Below are positions 9,918-22,234 of a stretch of DNA of 64,000 nucleotides, piece by piece (position 1 is the first letter of the stretch; each line of letters opens with the position of its first letter). The notes beneath the pieces are model-generated. The model saw nothing but the letters and a program-made list of their open reading frames with translations, searched no databases and was not told where the DNA came from. The DNA comes from Rheinheimera sp. D18. Its GTDB lineage: Bacteria; Pseudomonadota; Gammaproteobacteria; Enterobacterales; Alteromonadaceae. The position numbers were made by a program, and so were the translations under genes. The DNA lies in the NCBI RefSeq assembly GCF_004345025.1, contig NZ_CP037745.1:868001-932000 (forward strand), read 5' to 3'.

Positions 9918-10691
9918 GTGCCAGACAATATTAACCGCCTGTTAGCCATCATGAGCCGGCTGCGCGACCCGGAACACGGCTGCCCATGGGATCTAAAGCA
10001 AAGCTATGCCAGTATTGTGCCCTACACCCTAGAAGAAGCCTATGAAGTGGCCGATGCCATAGCGCGGCAAAGCTTTGACGAACTAAAAGACGAGCTGGGA
10101 GACTTACTATTTCAGGTGGTCTTTTACGCACAAATTGCTAAAGAAGAAGGCCGCTTTGCCTTTGATGATTGCGTAGCCGCCATATGTGACAAACTAGAGC
10201 GGCGCCACCCACATGTATTTGGCGAATTAAACCTAGCCGACGCTGATGCAGTATTAAAAAACTGGGAAGCGCTAAAAACTGAAGAACGCAAAGACGTAGG
10301 CCAAAACAGCGTGTTGGATAATATTCCACAGGCCATGCCAGCGCTAAGCCGGGCTTATAAATTGCAAAAACGCTGCGCTAACGTCGGTTTTGACTGGCCA
10401 AGTGTTGATGGCTGCTGGGATAAAGTAAAAGAAGAAATTCTTGAAGTTGAGCAAACACAAGCTGACAGCCCAGAACTTAGCGAAGAGTTGGGTGATTTAA
10501 TGTTTGCACTGGTAAACGTGGTGCGTAAACACAAACTAGATCCAGAAGCTGTGCTGCGAGCGGCCAATAGCAAGTTCGAACGGCGTTTTCGCGCGGTTGA
10601 GCAAGCGTTAGTGCTTAATGGCAAAACGCCTGAGCAATCTAACTTAGATGAAATGGAACAACTATGGCAGCAAATAAAACAGCAGGTTTAA
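9918..10691 (+). CDS. mazG: Nucleoside triphosphate pyrophosphohydrolase MazG
   Basis: Encodes 257 residues from GTG9918, with AAAGGA upstream. MazG hydrolyses NTPs and dNTPs to monophosphates plus pyrophosphate. It has the two tandem MazG repeats of the full-length family: the first with RLRDPEHGCPWD, YTLEEAYEV and DELGDLLFQVVF (EExxE/ExxD metal site), the second with FDWPSVDGCWDKVKEE and ELGDLMFALVNVVRK. It follows relA by 16 bases, the same order as in E. coli, but no mazEF toxin pair is present between them. The next gene is convergent. Confidence 0.96.
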   Translation: MPDNINRLLAIMSRLRDPEHGCPWDLKQSYASIVPYTLEEAYEVADAIARQSFDELKDELGDLLFQVVFYAQIAKEEGRFAFDDCVAAICDKLERRHPHVFGELNLADADAVLKNWEALKTEERKDVGQNSVLDNIPQAMPALSRAYKLQKRCANVGFDWPSVDGCWDKVKEEILEVEQTQADSPELSEELGDLMFALVNVVRKHKLDPEAVLRAANSKFERRFRAVEQALVLNGKTPEQSNLDEMEQLWQQIKQQV

Positions 10692-10734
10692 ATCAGGGGC
10701 GCTGATAATAAACCCGCGCCCCGGCGAACTAATA

Positions 10735-11100
10735 TTAATTGACTTCGTCAGGTTCAGTGAATTCTAGGTTGGCGGCTTTTACATGTTTATCACGTAATTT
10801 GCCTGTAACAGAACTGAGCTTACGCTGCATTTTCTCTGCCGCGCCAGTAATGGCTTGGCCAACCGTCGCGGCATGTTCAGTGATCGCTAGCGGGTCTAAA
10901 CCATCAAAACGCGCTTCAATAGTACAGCGCTTATCATGACCATCGTGTTTTTGCTGGCCATTCTCATCACTTAAGTGCACTTCAATACGGGTCAGGTTAT
11001 CAGCAAAACGATTTAGTTTGCTTTGTAATATATCACGGGCAAACTCGGCCAACCGTTCGTCGGATTTAATGTGGCGGTCTGTGTGTAGTTGAATTTGCAT
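10735..11100 (-). CDS. HPF/RaiA-family ribosome-associated protein
   Basis: Encodes 121 residues with AGGAG 7 bases before the ATG. The protein (TDRHIKSDERLAEF near the start, then IEVHLSDENGQ and CTIEARFDGLDPLAI) fits the short hibernation-factor fold (beta-alpha-beta-beta-beta-alpha) shared by HPF and YfiA/RaiA, ending in a charged tail (LEFTEPDEVN). Family members bind the decoding centre of idle 30S subunits and promote dimerisation or silencing. It stands alone on the minus strand between mazG and pyrG, away from rpoN where classical hpf lies, so it may be a paralogue. The family call is fairly confident; the paralogue assignment is not. Confidence 0.78.
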   Translation of the reverse strand: MQIQLHTDRHIKSDERLAEFARDILQSKLNRFADNLTRIEVHLSDENGQQKHDGHDKRCTIEARFDGLDPLAITEHAATVGQAITGAAEKMQRKLSSVTGKLRDKHVKAANLEFTEPDEVN

Positions 11101-13053
<1,953 letters not shown>

Positions 13054-13062
13054 CCTATGCTA

Positions 13063-13095
13063 AGCCGTGTGAATATATCCGCGGCTGTTTTTTTT
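13063..13095 (+). terminator. Weak terminator-like hairpin between pyrG and eno
   Basis: AGCCG (13063-13067) pairs with CGGCT (13082-13086), followed by a G and eight T (13088-13095). The 5-bp stem and 14-base loop make it weak; it could trim readthrough from pyrG or uncouple eno expression. The eno ribosome site lies just after, so it could equally be fortuitous. Confidence 0.35.
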
Positions 13096-13097
13096 AA

Positions 13098-14405
<1,308 letters not shown>

Positions 14406-14417
14406 TAACGAACAATA

Positions 14418-14451
14418 AATAATAAAGCCACCTTCAGGTGGCTTTATTATT
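14418..14451 (+). terminator. Intrinsic terminator after eno
   Basis: A 15-bp perfect stem (14418-14432 with 14437-14451) closes a four-base TTCA loop; the GC core is AGCCACC/GGTGGCT flanked by A and T runs on the two sides. It follows the eno stop by 12 bases. The A-rich left arm would also let it act on the other strand. Confidence 0.9.
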
Positions 14452-14520
14452 AGCGACAAAACTTATTATTACTAAGGGTTTTTACTTTGCAAAGTCGAGT
14501 CAATTAGCTAACATCTGGCC

Positions 14521-15174
14521 ATGATAGATACCAGTGTTAATCAGCCGCATTTCTGGCAGGTGTCCAGAGAAAACCAGACGTATACCGAGCTATGTAACGC
14601 TTTGTATGAACGCGAGCTATTACGTCTATCGCAATTAAGCACAGAGCAATTACTCAGGTTACCTAACCGACTTGCCAGCTTGCCGTTTTATATCCGTCGT
14701 GCTGCCAGTAATATCTTACAACAAAAAAATCAGCTTGAACTGGACAGCCAAAATGCCTCTTGGTATCACAAGCAAGCAAGTTCATGCCCAGCGCGTAAAC
14801 AACACGCCGATCCTATTGATGCGTTTTATAATAAGTACGCCAAACCGGGTTTAATTGTACCCCTGTATATTACCCAGCTTACGCAAGAGCAAATCGTTTT
14901 AGATAGTGTAGATGAGGTCGATAGCGAAGGTCTTAGGTTACATTGCAATGAACACGGTTGGTTTAGTTTTTCTGGTACGCCGCTTGAATCGCAAAATAGT
15001 GATAAATTTCTATTAAAACCGGTTAAAACTATTGTTACTGCAGCCTGCTGTGGTCATCAATGGTTAAATGGTGACAAAAAGCCACCGCGACGCCTTAGTT
15101 TGCGTGAGCTGCTATTAGCAAGTCGACTAAACTGGCAAAACTTTGCTAAGCCATTACCAGCATTGTTGGACTAA
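14521..15174 (+). CDS. Unrecognised 217-residue protein
   Basis: I do not recognise this protein. It has no signal peptide or membrane segment, so it is probably cytoplasmic. The N-terminal ~75 residues look helical and charged (LSQLSTEQLLRLPNRLASLP), the middle looks beta-rich (GLIVPLYITQLTQEQIVLD) with a glycine-aromatic stretch (HGWFSFSG), and a Cys-Cys-His cluster (TAACCGHQW) precedes a basic RRLSLRELLLASRL tail. It lies between the eno terminator and ftsB, 72 bases from the latter. No strong ribosome site precedes the ATG. Codon use resembles its neighbours, and the frame is open and well spaced, which supports a real gene of narrow distribution. Confidence 0.7.
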   Translation: MIDTSVNQPHFWQVSRENQTYTELCNALYERELLRLSQLSTEQLLRLPNRLASLPFYIRRAASNILQQKNQLELDSQNASWYHKQASSCPARKQHADPIDAFYNKYAKPGLIVPLYITQLTQEQIVLDSVDEVDSEGLRLHCNEHGWFSFSGTPLESQNSDKFLLKPVKTIVTAACCGHQWLNGDKKPPRRLSLRELLLASRLNWQNFAKPLPALLD

Positions 15175-15246
15175 TCGTGGTTTCCTACTTTGCATTCATC
15201 GGCCAAGGCTTCATAATAACTAAAGCTTTTTTAACGAAGTTGTAAT

Positions 15247-15546
15247 ATGCGAATACTCACCTTACTACTTATTGTCTTACTCGGCTTGCTGCAATACCGT
15301 TTATGGTTTGGCGAACATAGTATTGCCGACTATTTTCGCCAGCAAGAAGAGCTACGCAGCCAGCAAGCAAGTAACCTAGAGCTAGCGAAACGCAATAGAT
15401 TGTTGCTTGCGGATGTAAAAGACTTACAACAAGGGCTTGATGCCATTGAAGAGCGAGCGCGAAACGAACTTGGTCTGATTAAAGAAGATGAAGTGTTTTT
15501 TCGTATGATTAGCCAACATGGTGATAACGGTGGCAGCAATGACTGA
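15247..15546 (+). CDS. ftsB: Cell division protein FtsB
   Basis: Encodes 99 residues: a single N-terminal membrane anchor (LTLLLIVLLGLLQYRLWFG), then a heptad-type coiled coil (about 30-70) ending in EERARNELGLIKEDEVFF, the conserved FtsB/DivIC motif. FtsB joins FtsL and FtsQ in the divisome and triggers septal synthesis by FtsWI. It overlaps ispD by 8 bases, the usual ftsB-ispD-ispF arrangement, so it is likely translated with the isoprenoid genes. Confidence 0.95.
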   Translation: MRILTLLLIVLLGLLQYRLWFGEHSIADYFRQQEELRSQQASNLELAKRNRLLLADVKDLQQGLDAIEERARNELGLIKEDEVFFRMISQHGDNGGSND

Positions 15547-16231
15547 CCCCGTTTTGCCAGCAATAGCCGCTATAATGCCGGCAGCTGGCATTGGCTCACG
15601 TATGCAAAGCAGTGTACCCAAACAATATTTACAACTGCATGGCAAAACTATTTTAGAGCATAGTATCGCTAAACTGCGTTCGGTGCCGGCTATCCAACAA
15701 CTATGGTTAGCCTTGGCCGCTGATGATCCTTACTTTGATACCACAGCATTGGCTAATGACGACATTATCCGCGTAAAGGGTGGTGATGAGCGAATGCACT
15801 CGGTGTTAAACGCGCTGTGCTTTATTGATGAATATCAGTACCCTTGGGTTTTAGTGCATGACGCCGCTAGGCCGTTGGTACGTAAAAGTGATATTGAACA
15901 GCTGATTAAGCGCTGTATCAGCTCAGGTGAAGGCGGTATTCTTGCTTGTCGAGTGCGCGATACGATGAAGCGCGGCGAAAATACCGTCAGTGAAACAGTA
16001 AGTCGCGAGCATTTATGGCATGCGCTAACACCGCAATTATTCCCGACGGCCATTTTAAAGGCCGCACTTAATGACGCGATATTGGCTGGTATTAATGTTA
16101 CTGATGAAGCCTCGGCCATGGAATGGGCAGGGCATAAGGTGTTGCTAGTTGAAGGCCATAGCGACAATATTAAAATTACGCAGCCAGCTGATTTAGCGCT
16201 GGCTGCGTTTTATCTGGAGCAGTCAATTTAA
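15539..16231 (+). CDS. ispD: 2-C-methyl-D-erythritol 4-phosphate cytidylyltransferase
   Basis: Encodes 230 residues from ATG15539, which overlaps the ftsB stop; an upstream start at 15518 would only extend into ftsB. IspD joins MEP to CTP in the non-mevalonate isoprenoid pathway. Visible motifs are the nucleotide loop [29 protein letters not shown] and [10 protein letters not shown]. Its TAA overlaps the ispF ATG (TAATG), which shows translational coupling of consecutive pathway enzymes. Confidence 0.97.
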   Translation: MTDPVLPAIAAIMPAAGIGSRMQSSVPKQYLQLHGKTILEHSIAKLRSVPAIQQLWLALAADDPYFDTTALANDDIIRVKGGDERMHSVLNALCFIDEYQYPWVLVHDAARPLVRKSDIEQLIKRCISSGEGGILACRVRDTMKRGENTVSETVSREHLWHALTPQLFPTAILKAALNDAILAGINVTDEASAMEWAGHKVLLVEGHSDNIKITQPADLALAAFYLEQSI

Positions 16232-16710
16232 TGAAAATGCGTGTAGGCCATGGTTTTGATGTACATGCCTTTGGCGGCGATGGGCCAATTACACTTGGTG
16301 GTGTAAAAATAGATTATCCACAAGGGCTATTGGCGCACTCCGACGGTGATGTAGTGCTGCATGCCTTGTCAGATGCGCTACTCGGTGCTTTAGCAATGGG
16401 TGATATTGGCCATCATTTCCCTGATACCGATGTTGCATTTAAAGGTATTGATAGCCGTATTTTATTACGCAAAGTGTATGCTGATATACAAACTGCGGGT
16501 TATAGCGTGGGTAATTTAGATATTACCATCATGGCGCAAGCGCCAAAGATGGCTCCGCATATTACGGCAATGCGCCAGTGTATTGCTGACGACCTAGCTT
16601 GTGAGTTGTCTCAGGTTAACGTTAAGGCCACCACCACTGAAAAGTTAGGCTTTGTCGGGCGCAAAGAGGGCATAGCAGTTGAAGCGGTAGTGTTATTGGT
16701 TAGCGCATGA
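16231..16710 (+). CDS. ispF: 2-C-methyl-D-erythritol 2,4-cyclodiphosphate synthase
   Basis: Encodes 159 residues. IspF cyclises CDP-ME 2-phosphate with loss of CMP. The zinc-binding GHGFDVHAF start, the [20 protein letters not shown] signature, GDIGHHFPD and the C-terminal [17 protein letters not shown] are all present. The ATG overlaps the ispD stop and its own TGA overlaps the truD ATG (ATGA), so ispD-ispF-truD are read as one coupled unit. Confidence 0.97.
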   Translation: MKMRVGHGFDVHAFGGDGPITLGGVKIDYPQGLLAHSDGDVVLHALSDALLGALAMGDIGHHFPDTDVAFKGIDSRILLRKVYADIQTAGYSVGNLDITIMAQAPKMAPHITAMRQCIADDLACELSQVNVKATTTEKLGFVGRKEGIAVEAVVLLVSA

Positions 16711-17750
16711 TTAACAATAAACCTTTAGCCTATTTATATGCTGAACCGACAGCTACCGCGTTACTACGCCAGCAAGCTGATGATTTTATTGTCGATGAAC
16801 AGCTAAACTTTAGCCCCAGTGGTGCTGGCGAACATGTGCTGCTGCAAATTGAGAAAATAGGCCAGAATACCCAATACGTAGCCAAGCAGTTGGCAACGTT
16901 AACGGGGCTGCGCGCCCGCGATATTAGCTATGCCGGTTTAAAAGATCGACATGCGGTAACTAGGCAGTGGTTTTGCTTTAAATGGCCGATTAAACAAGAA
17001 CTCGATTGGCAAAGTTGGCAGCTTGAAGGGTGTAAAATCCTCGATATGCAGCGCCATTATCGTAAGTTACGTTTGGGCGCTTTAAAAGCGAATCTATTTA
17101 AAATTCGCCTGCGCGAGGTATCTAACGCTGCTGATGTGCTTAAACGCGCGGAGCTATTGCTAGACGGTGTACCTAACTATTATGGTGAGCAGCGCTTTGG
17201 CATCAATGGTGGTAATTTAGTGCTGGCTGAGCAGCTATTTAGTGGTCAAAGTATTACCGATCGCAAGTTACGCGGCTTAGCCTTGTCGGCAGCCCGATCT
17301 TTTATCTTTAACCAGCAAGTGGCGGCGCGTATTAACCATGGGTTATTTAACCAAATAGTAGATGGTGATGTGCTACAACTGGATGGTTCAGGTTCGGTAT
17401 TTCGCGCAGCGCAAACTGATAGTGCGTTGCAGCAACGTTTGACTGAAAAAGACCTACATATAACCGCAGTACTTGCTGGCATTGGCGAACCTATGGTTAG
17501 CGCAACCGCCGCTGAATTTGAGCAGCAAGTGTTAGCTCAGTATGCCTCGTTAGTGCAAGGGCTAGAAGATTACCGCTTAAAAGTAGAACGCAGAGCCATT
17601 AGGCTAGTGCCACAACAGTTGGCGATACAGCAGCAGGGCGCAGATATTAACCTTAGCTTTGCCCTGCCTGCAGGTTGCTTTGCGACTAGCGTGCTGCGCG
17701 AGTTAGTGAATTATCGTGATTGCGGCCGTCAAGCGGCGGCATTGGAGTAG
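16707..17750 (+). CDS. truD: tRNA pseudouridine(13) synthase TruD
   Basis: Encodes 347 residues. TruD isomerises U13 of tRNA-Glu and some mRNA sites. The family core is visible as [17 protein letters not shown], where D of GLKDRHA is the catalytic aspartate, then NYYGEQRFG and the late [14 protein letters not shown]. The TRUD insertion domain lies in the middle third. It overlaps ispF by 4 bases and ends 3 bases before surE, as in many relatives. Confidence 0.96.
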   Translation: MINNKPLAYLYAEPTATALLRQQADDFIVDEQLNFSPSGAGEHVLLQIEKIGQNTQYVAKQLATLTGLRARDISYAGLKDRHAVTRQWFCFKWPIKQELDWQSWQLEGCKILDMQRHYRKLRLGALKANLFKIRLREVSNAADVLKRAELLLDGVPNYYGEQRFGINGGNLVLAEQLFSGQSITDRKLRGLALSAARSFIFNQQVAARINHGLFNQIVDGDVLQLDGSGSVFRAAQTDSALQQRLTEKDLHITAVLAGIGEPMVSATAAEFEQQVLAQYASLVQGLEDYRLKVERRAIRLVPQQLAIQQQGADINLSFALPAGCFATSVLRELVNYRDCGRQAAALE

Positions 17751-17753
17751 CGA

Positions 17754-18506
17754 ATGCGCATTTTATTAAGTAATGACGATGGCGTGCATGCCAAGGGCAT
17801 GCAAGTGTTGCAACAAGCGCTTTGTCAAATAGCAGAAGTTACCACTGTGGGGCCAGATCGTAACTGTAGTGGCGCTAGCAGTTCGTTAACACTAATGAAT
17901 CCGCTGCGGGTACAGAAAATGGAAAACGGCTTTTTATCAGTTAATGGCACACCAAGTGATTGTGTACACCTTGCCATTAGCAAGCTATTGTCGTTTACGC
18001 CAGACTTAGTGGTGGCAGGTATTAACCACGGTGCCAACTTGGGCGATGATGTGCTGTATTCTGGTACGGTAGCGGCCGCAACTGAAGGACGCTACTTAGG
18101 CTTGCCGGCTATTGCCGTATCGTTAGCCGGTCGTGGTGATGAACATTTTGCCACCGCAGCTCATGTCACTATACAGGTAATTAAAAAGTTAAAATCACAT
18201 CCATTACCAGCCGATCAAATTCTTAATATCAATGTACCAGCTATACCCATTGCAGAGCTAAAAGGCATTCAGGTAACACGGTTAGGGCGTCGGCATAAAG
18301 CAGAAACCATGACCAGTACTACTGATCCCTGGGGCCGAGAAATATATTGGTATGGTGTACTTGGCCCTGAGCTAGATGCTGGCGAGGGCACTGATTTTTA
18401 TGCAGTAGCGAATAACTACGCTTCTATTACGCCACTGCAAATTGATATGTCGGCATACCGCAGTATGGACCGATTGAAACAATGGTTAGAAGGGATAAAT
18501 TTGTAA
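17754..18506 (+). CDS. surE: 5'/3'-nucleotidase SurE
   Basis: Encodes 250 residues. SurE is a metal-dependent nucleotidase/exopolyphosphatase induced with stationary phase. The start [15 protein letters not shown] carries the metal-binding DD pair, followed by [45 protein letters not shown] and a C-terminal TD.YA..N segment ([16 protein letters not shown]). It sits 1 base before pcm, and the truD-surE-pcm-nlpD-rpoS order is a conserved stationary-phase survival cluster. Confidence 0.97.
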   Translation: MRILLSNDDGVHAKGMQVLQQALCQIAEVTTVGPDRNCSGASSSLTLMNPLRVQKMENGFLSVNGTPSDCVHLAISKLLSFTPDLVVAGINHGANLGDDVLYSGTVAAATEGRYLGLPAIAVSLAGRGDEHFATAAHVTIQVIKKLKSHPLPADQILNINVPAIPIAELKGIQVTRLGRRHKAETMTSTTDPWGREIYWYGVLGPELDAGEGTDFYAVANNYASITPLQIDMSAYRSMDRLKQWLEGINL

Positions 18507-18507
18507 C

Positions 18508-19146
18508 ATGGCCGTCGCAAATTCTCGTAGCGCCGCGGTATTGGCGCAAAAACTTCAAAGCGAAGGTATTACACAGCAACAGGTGCTAACGGCAATTGCT
18601 AATACGCCGCGTCATCTGTTTGTCGAAGCTGTATTGGCACATAAAGCTTATGAAAATACCGCTTTACCTATTGGCCAAGGCCAAACTATTTCGCAGCCTT
18701 ATATTGTCGCTCGTATGACTGAGTTGCTATTACAAGACAAAGCGCCCGGCAAATTATTAGAAATAGGTACTGGCTCAGGCTACCAAACGGCAATATTGGC
18801 GCGGTTATTCTCACATGTGTGCAGTGTTGAGCGTATTAAAGCTTTGCAGTTTCAGGCAAAGCGCCGCCTCCAACAATTAGATTTACATAATGTATCAATG
18901 AAGCACGGTGATGGCTGGCAAGGTTGGCCTAGCAAGGCGCCGTTTGACAGCATTATTGTTACCGCAGCACCAAGCGAAGTGCCTATTGCGTTGTTACAAC
19001 AACTAAGCGATGGTGGCAGACTAGTTATCCCAGTTGGTTTGCATGAGCAAGTCTTGCGTGTGTATCAACGTAGCGGTAGTGAGTTTACCAGCCAAGATAT
19101 TGAAGCTGTTCGGTTCGTACCTCTAGTACCCGGTGAACTAGCCTAG
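18508..19146 (+). CDS. pcm: Protein-L-isoaspartate O-methyltransferase
   Basis: Encodes 212 residues. It methylates L-isoaspartyl residues to start repair of aged proteins. The N-terminal segment ([20 protein letters not shown]), [18 protein letters not shown], the SAM motif [18 protein letters not shown] and the post-motif [13 protein letters not shown] are standard. It begins immediately after surE. The next gene starts 89 bases on, so the operon may pause here, though no terminator is visible. Confidence 0.96.
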   Translation: MAVANSRSAAVLAQKLQSEGITQQQVLTAIANTPRHLFVEAVLAHKAYENTALPIGQGQTISQPYIVARMTELLLQDKAPGKLLEIGTGSGYQTAILARLFSHVCSVERIKALQFQAKRRLQQLDLHNVSMKHGDGWQGWPSKAPFDSIIVTAAPSEVPIALLQQLSDGGRLVIPVGLHEQVLRVYQRSGSEFTSQDIEAVRFVPLVPGELA

Positions 19147-19235
19147 GCGTTTAGCATCTAAGGTTAGCGTTAATTTTTCATTCTGACGCCCATATTTACA
19201 GTGCTATATACAAAGGCAATCAACAAGGAAAGTAA

Positions 19236-20138
19236 ATGCAGTTTTTGCAGTGGATCATAAAAGGCTTGGCGATGGGCGCAGCGGATGTTGTGCCAGGCGT
19301 GTCTGGCGGCACCTTAGCGTTTATTCTCGGTATTTACGAGCGTCTACTCGGCGCAATTAGCCATTGTAATATACAGGCGGTTAAGCTGCTGTTGCAGGGG
19401 CGCGTTAAAGCTATGTGGCAGTACGTCGATGGCACTTTTTTACTGTGTTTGTTTGGCGGTATCTTATTTAGTGTATTTACACTGGCAGGTATTATTTCTT
19501 ATTTATTAGTACATAGACCCATTCCATTGTGGGCATTGTTTTTTGCATTAATTATTACCGCGTTACCGCATTTATGTCGCAGTTTACGCTGGAGCGTTTG
19601 GCGCTTATTACTCTGCGCGTTAGGTATCCTATTTTCTGTACTGGTGGGTATGTTAACACCACAGGAATTACAGCCACAAAGTTGGATGTTCTTTGTTGCT
19701 GGTGCAGTAGCAATTTGCGCGATGATTTTACCCGGTATTTCTGGCAGTTTTATTTTGTTAATGTCTGGCATGTATGCGCCAGTACTGCTTGCCGTAACTG
19801 AATTACAATTAGGTGTGCTAGCGTTATTTATGCTCGGTTGCATTGTTGGCTTGTTAAGTTTTTCGCGGTTATTAAATTGGCTATTGCAACATTATCATGA
19901 CGCGAGTTTGGCATTGTTAATTGGTATCGTTATTGGTGCACTGTATCGAATTTGGCCTTGGCAGGTGGCGCAGCAGCTTTATTTACCTTGGCACTACGCC
20001 GACAGTATTGGGCCTGCGGATACTTTTCTGGCGCTAATTTGCGCGCTAGCCGGAGTAATAGTAATGTTGTTATTGCTTAATTTAGAAAAATGGTTAAAAC
20101 CAGCTTCGGTGAACGCTAAGCCAGCAGCAAACGAATAG
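19236..20138 (+). CDS. DUF368 family polyprenyl-phosphate transporter (PopT-like)
   Basis: Encodes 300 residues, nearly all hydrophobic, with about eight to nine membrane segments. The N-terminus GLAMGAADVVPGVSGGTLAFI and the internal repeat AICAMILPGISGSFILLMSG are the duplicated G(A/I)xxVPG(V/I)SG motifs that define DUF368. Members of this family were recently shown in other bacteria to help recycle undecaprenyl phosphate across the inner membrane. AAGGAAAG provides a good ribosome site. It lies between pcm and nlpD, two genes normally adjacent, so its insertion next to an amidase activator hints at a cell-wall role; that link is inference. Confidence 0.85.
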   Translation: MQFLQWIIKGLAMGAADVVPGVSGGTLAFILGIYERLLGAISHCNIQAVKLLLQGRVKAMWQYVDGTFLLCLFGGILFSVFTLAGIISYLLVHRPIPLWALFFALIITALPHLCRSLRWSVWRLLLCALGILFSVLVGMLTPQELQPQSWMFFVAGAVAICAMILPGISGSFILLMSGMYAPVLLAVTELQLGVLALFMLGCIVGLLSFSRLLNWLLQHYHDASLALLIGIVIGALYRIWPWQVAQQLYLPWHYADSIGPADTFLALICALAGVIVMLLLLNLEKWLKPASVNAKPAANE

Positions 20139-20220
20139 GAAATATAGTATCCGTTGTTTTAACGACTACTCTTTCACGTTAACGCAAACCTTTGGTTGGA
20201 TTAACAAAGGTGCGCTGCTG

Positions 20221-21120
20221 TTGCTTTTACTGCAGGTTGTGGCTTGTTCGTCACGTACCGCACCTGCGCCTGTTACTACGCTTGATCTGAGAGAAAACTT
20301 CTATCAGCAGCGTAACCGAGGTAGTTTAAACGCACATACTTATACCGTTCAGCGTGGCGATACGTTGTATTCAATCGCGTTTCGTGCCGGTAAAGACGTG
20401 CGCGAGCTAGCGGCTATTAATAACATTGCCAGCCCGTACACTATTTATCCACAGCAAAAATTACGCCTTGGTGGTAAGGTTGCGCTTAACCACAAAAAGT
20501 CGACACCAAGTGTGGCGCAGGTAGAAAGCACCAAGCCAGCTCCTAGCAAAAAAACACCGACCATTATAAAACCCACGCCGAGTGTAAAGCCGGCTCCGGT
20601 TCAAGTTGTAAAAAACACCAGTAACCAGAGTTCAAGCCAAACAAAATCAAATAGTTCGGTTAAACCAGTTGCGTCAGAAAATCAAAAGAGTTATGGTCAG
20701 ACAGTAGCTATAAAAAACAAAAAAAGCGCGGATCTTACCCCGAATGTTGGCTTGGTGCAATGGCAGTGGCCAGTTAAAGGGAAAATAATTTCTGGGTTTT
20801 CGCATAAAGAGCAGGGCAATAAAGGTGTCGATATTAGTGGCGCGGAGGGCAATAGGGTCAATGCTGCTGCTAGTGGGCAGGTTGTGTATGCCGGTAACGC
20901 GCTAAGAGGGTATGGCAACTTAATTATAATTAAGCATAACGATGATTACCTAAGTGCATACGCTCACAACAGAAAGATGCTGGTAGCAGAAAAGCAGATG
21001 GTAATGGCAGGCCAGCAAATTGCCGAACTAGGTAGTACCGATGCAACTGATGCACGTTTGCATTTTGAGATACGTTATCGTGGTAGTTCGGTTGATCCAT
21101 TAAAATATTTACCAAAATAA
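20221..21120 (+). CDS. nlpD: Lipoprotein NlpD, LytM-domain murein hydrolase activator
   Basis: NlpD activates the amidase AmiC at the septum. Visible: a lipobox VVAC, a LysM domain (TYTVQRGDTLYSIAFRAG), a Pro/Ser/Lys-rich linker, and a LytM/M23 domain (KGVDISGAEGN to LHFEIRYRGSSVDPLKYL). The zinc ligands are degenerate as in E. coli NlpD, so it should be an activator, not an enzyme. The start is odd: TTG20221 is the only ordinary start codon, but it gives a 9-residue signal peptide with no positive charge. The same frame continues upstream to ATT20200 (NKGALLLLLLQVVAC, an ideal signal) and ATC20149 with AGGA 8 bases before it. The rpoS promoter commonly lies inside nlpD. Confidence 0.93.
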   Translation: MLLLQVVACSSRTAPAPVTTLDLRENFYQQRNRGSLNAHTYTVQRGDTLYSIAFRAGKDVRELAAINNIASPYTIYPQQKLRLGGKVALNHKKSTPSVAQVESTKPAPSKKTPTIIKPTPSVKPAPVQVVKNTSNQSSSQTKSNSSVKPVASENQKSYGQTVAIKNKKSADLTPNVGLVQWQWPVKGKIISGFSHKEQGNKGVDISGAEGNRVNAAASGQVVYAGNALRGYGNLIIIKHNDDYLSAYAHNRKMLVAEKQMVMAGQQIAELGSTDATDARLHFEIRYRGSSVDPLKYLPK

Positions 21121-21202
21121 TTAGATTAAAACACTAGCGTCATAAGAAGGATTAGATAGCGTCTGGCTAGCCCCAGCACCCTGTATACGTGGGAGAAAGG
21201 AC

Positions 21203-22189
21203 ATGACACAAAAAAGTGATGATGTACTAGATTATAAAGAAGACGAGATAGAGGATGAGGGGCTACTCGACGATGAAGCCGAACCGGATGCCGCTGCTTT
21301 AGCAACTGAAGAAGTTGGTAATGATGAAGTTTTTGCCAAAGACGACAGTCAAAAAACCATGGATGCCACGCAGATTTATTTGGGGGAAATTGGTTTCTCA
21401 CCACTGCTTTCTGCTGAAGAAGAGGTCTACTTTTCGCGCCTAGCATTAAAAGGTGACCAAGCTGCGCGCAAACGAATGATTGAAAGTAATTTACGTTTAG
21501 TCGTTAAAATTGCGCGTCGATATATCAACCGTGGTTTGGCATTGTTAGATTTAATTGAAGAAGGCAACCTTGGCTTAATTCGCGCGGTAGAAAAGTTTGA
21601 CCCTGAACGAGGTTTCCGATTTTCTACTTATGCTACTTGGTGGATCCGCCAGACCATCGAGCGGGCCATTATGAATCAAACCCGCACCATTCGTTTACCC
21701 ATTCATGTAGTAAAAGAACTGAATATTTATTTACGCGCCGCGCGTGAGTTATCGCAAAAGTTGGATCATGAGCCGACACCTGAAGAAATTGCTGCAGCAT
21801 TAGATCGTCCGGTTGAAGACGTACGCAAAATGCTAAAGCTAAATGAAAAAATAACCTCGGTAGATACACCCATTGCTGGTGCTTCTGAAAAGATGCTGCT
21901 GGATATTATTGCTGATGAAAAAGAGTTAGGGCCTGAAGCTGAATTGCAAGAGGCTGATATTCGTCAGCATTTGGTGGTTTGGTTAAACGAGCTAAATCCC
22001 AAGCAGCGTGAAGTGCTAGCACGGCGTTTTGGCATGTTGGGCTACGAGCCTTCGACATTAGAAGATGTTGGCCATGAAATAGGTTTAACTCGTGAGCGTG
22101 TGCGGCAAATTCAAGTAGAGGCACTGCGGCGGTTACGCGAAATAGTAACGCATCAAGGCTTAAACGTTGAAACCTTGTTCCAAGAGTAA
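21203..22189 (+). CDS. rpoS: RNA polymerase sigma factor RpoS
   Basis: Encodes 328 residues. This is the stationary-phase and general stress sigma factor. An acidic N-terminal region is followed by region 1.2 ([16 protein letters not shown]), region 2 ([39 protein letters not shown]), region 3 and region 4 with the helix-turn-helix [27 protein letters not shown] precedes the ATG. The nlpD-rpoS order is universal in the group. A 13-bp terminator hairpin follows at once and is shared with the convergent gene. Confidence 0.97.
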   Translation: MTQKSDDVLDYKEDEIEDEGLLDDEAEPDAAALATEEVGNDEVFAKDDSQKTMDATQIYLGEIGFSPLLSAEEEVYFSRLALKGDQAARKRMIESNLRLVVKIARRYINRGLALLDLIEEGNLGLIRAVEKFDPERGFRFSTYATWWIRQTIERAIMNQTRTIRLPIHVVKELNIYLRAARELSQKLDHEPTPEEIAAALDRPVEDVRKMLKLNEKITSVDTPIAGASEKMLLDIIADEKELGPEAELQEADIRQHLVVWLNELNPKQREVLARRFGMLGYEPSTLEDVGHEIGLTRERVRQIQVEALRRLREIVTHQGLNVETLFQE

Positions 22190-22200
22190 TCATCATATAA

Positions 22201-22234
22201 AAAACATAAAGCGTCGATCGGCGCTTTATGTTTT
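22201..22234. terminator. Bidirectional terminator between rpoS and gntR-type gene
   Basis: AAAACATAAAGCG (22201-22213) pairs perfectly with CGCTTTATGTTTT (22222-22234) around an 8-base loop, with T-runs on both strands. The TAA stop of the minus-strand regulator lies inside the right arm (22226-22228), so the two genes end on the same hairpin. Confidence 0.88.
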
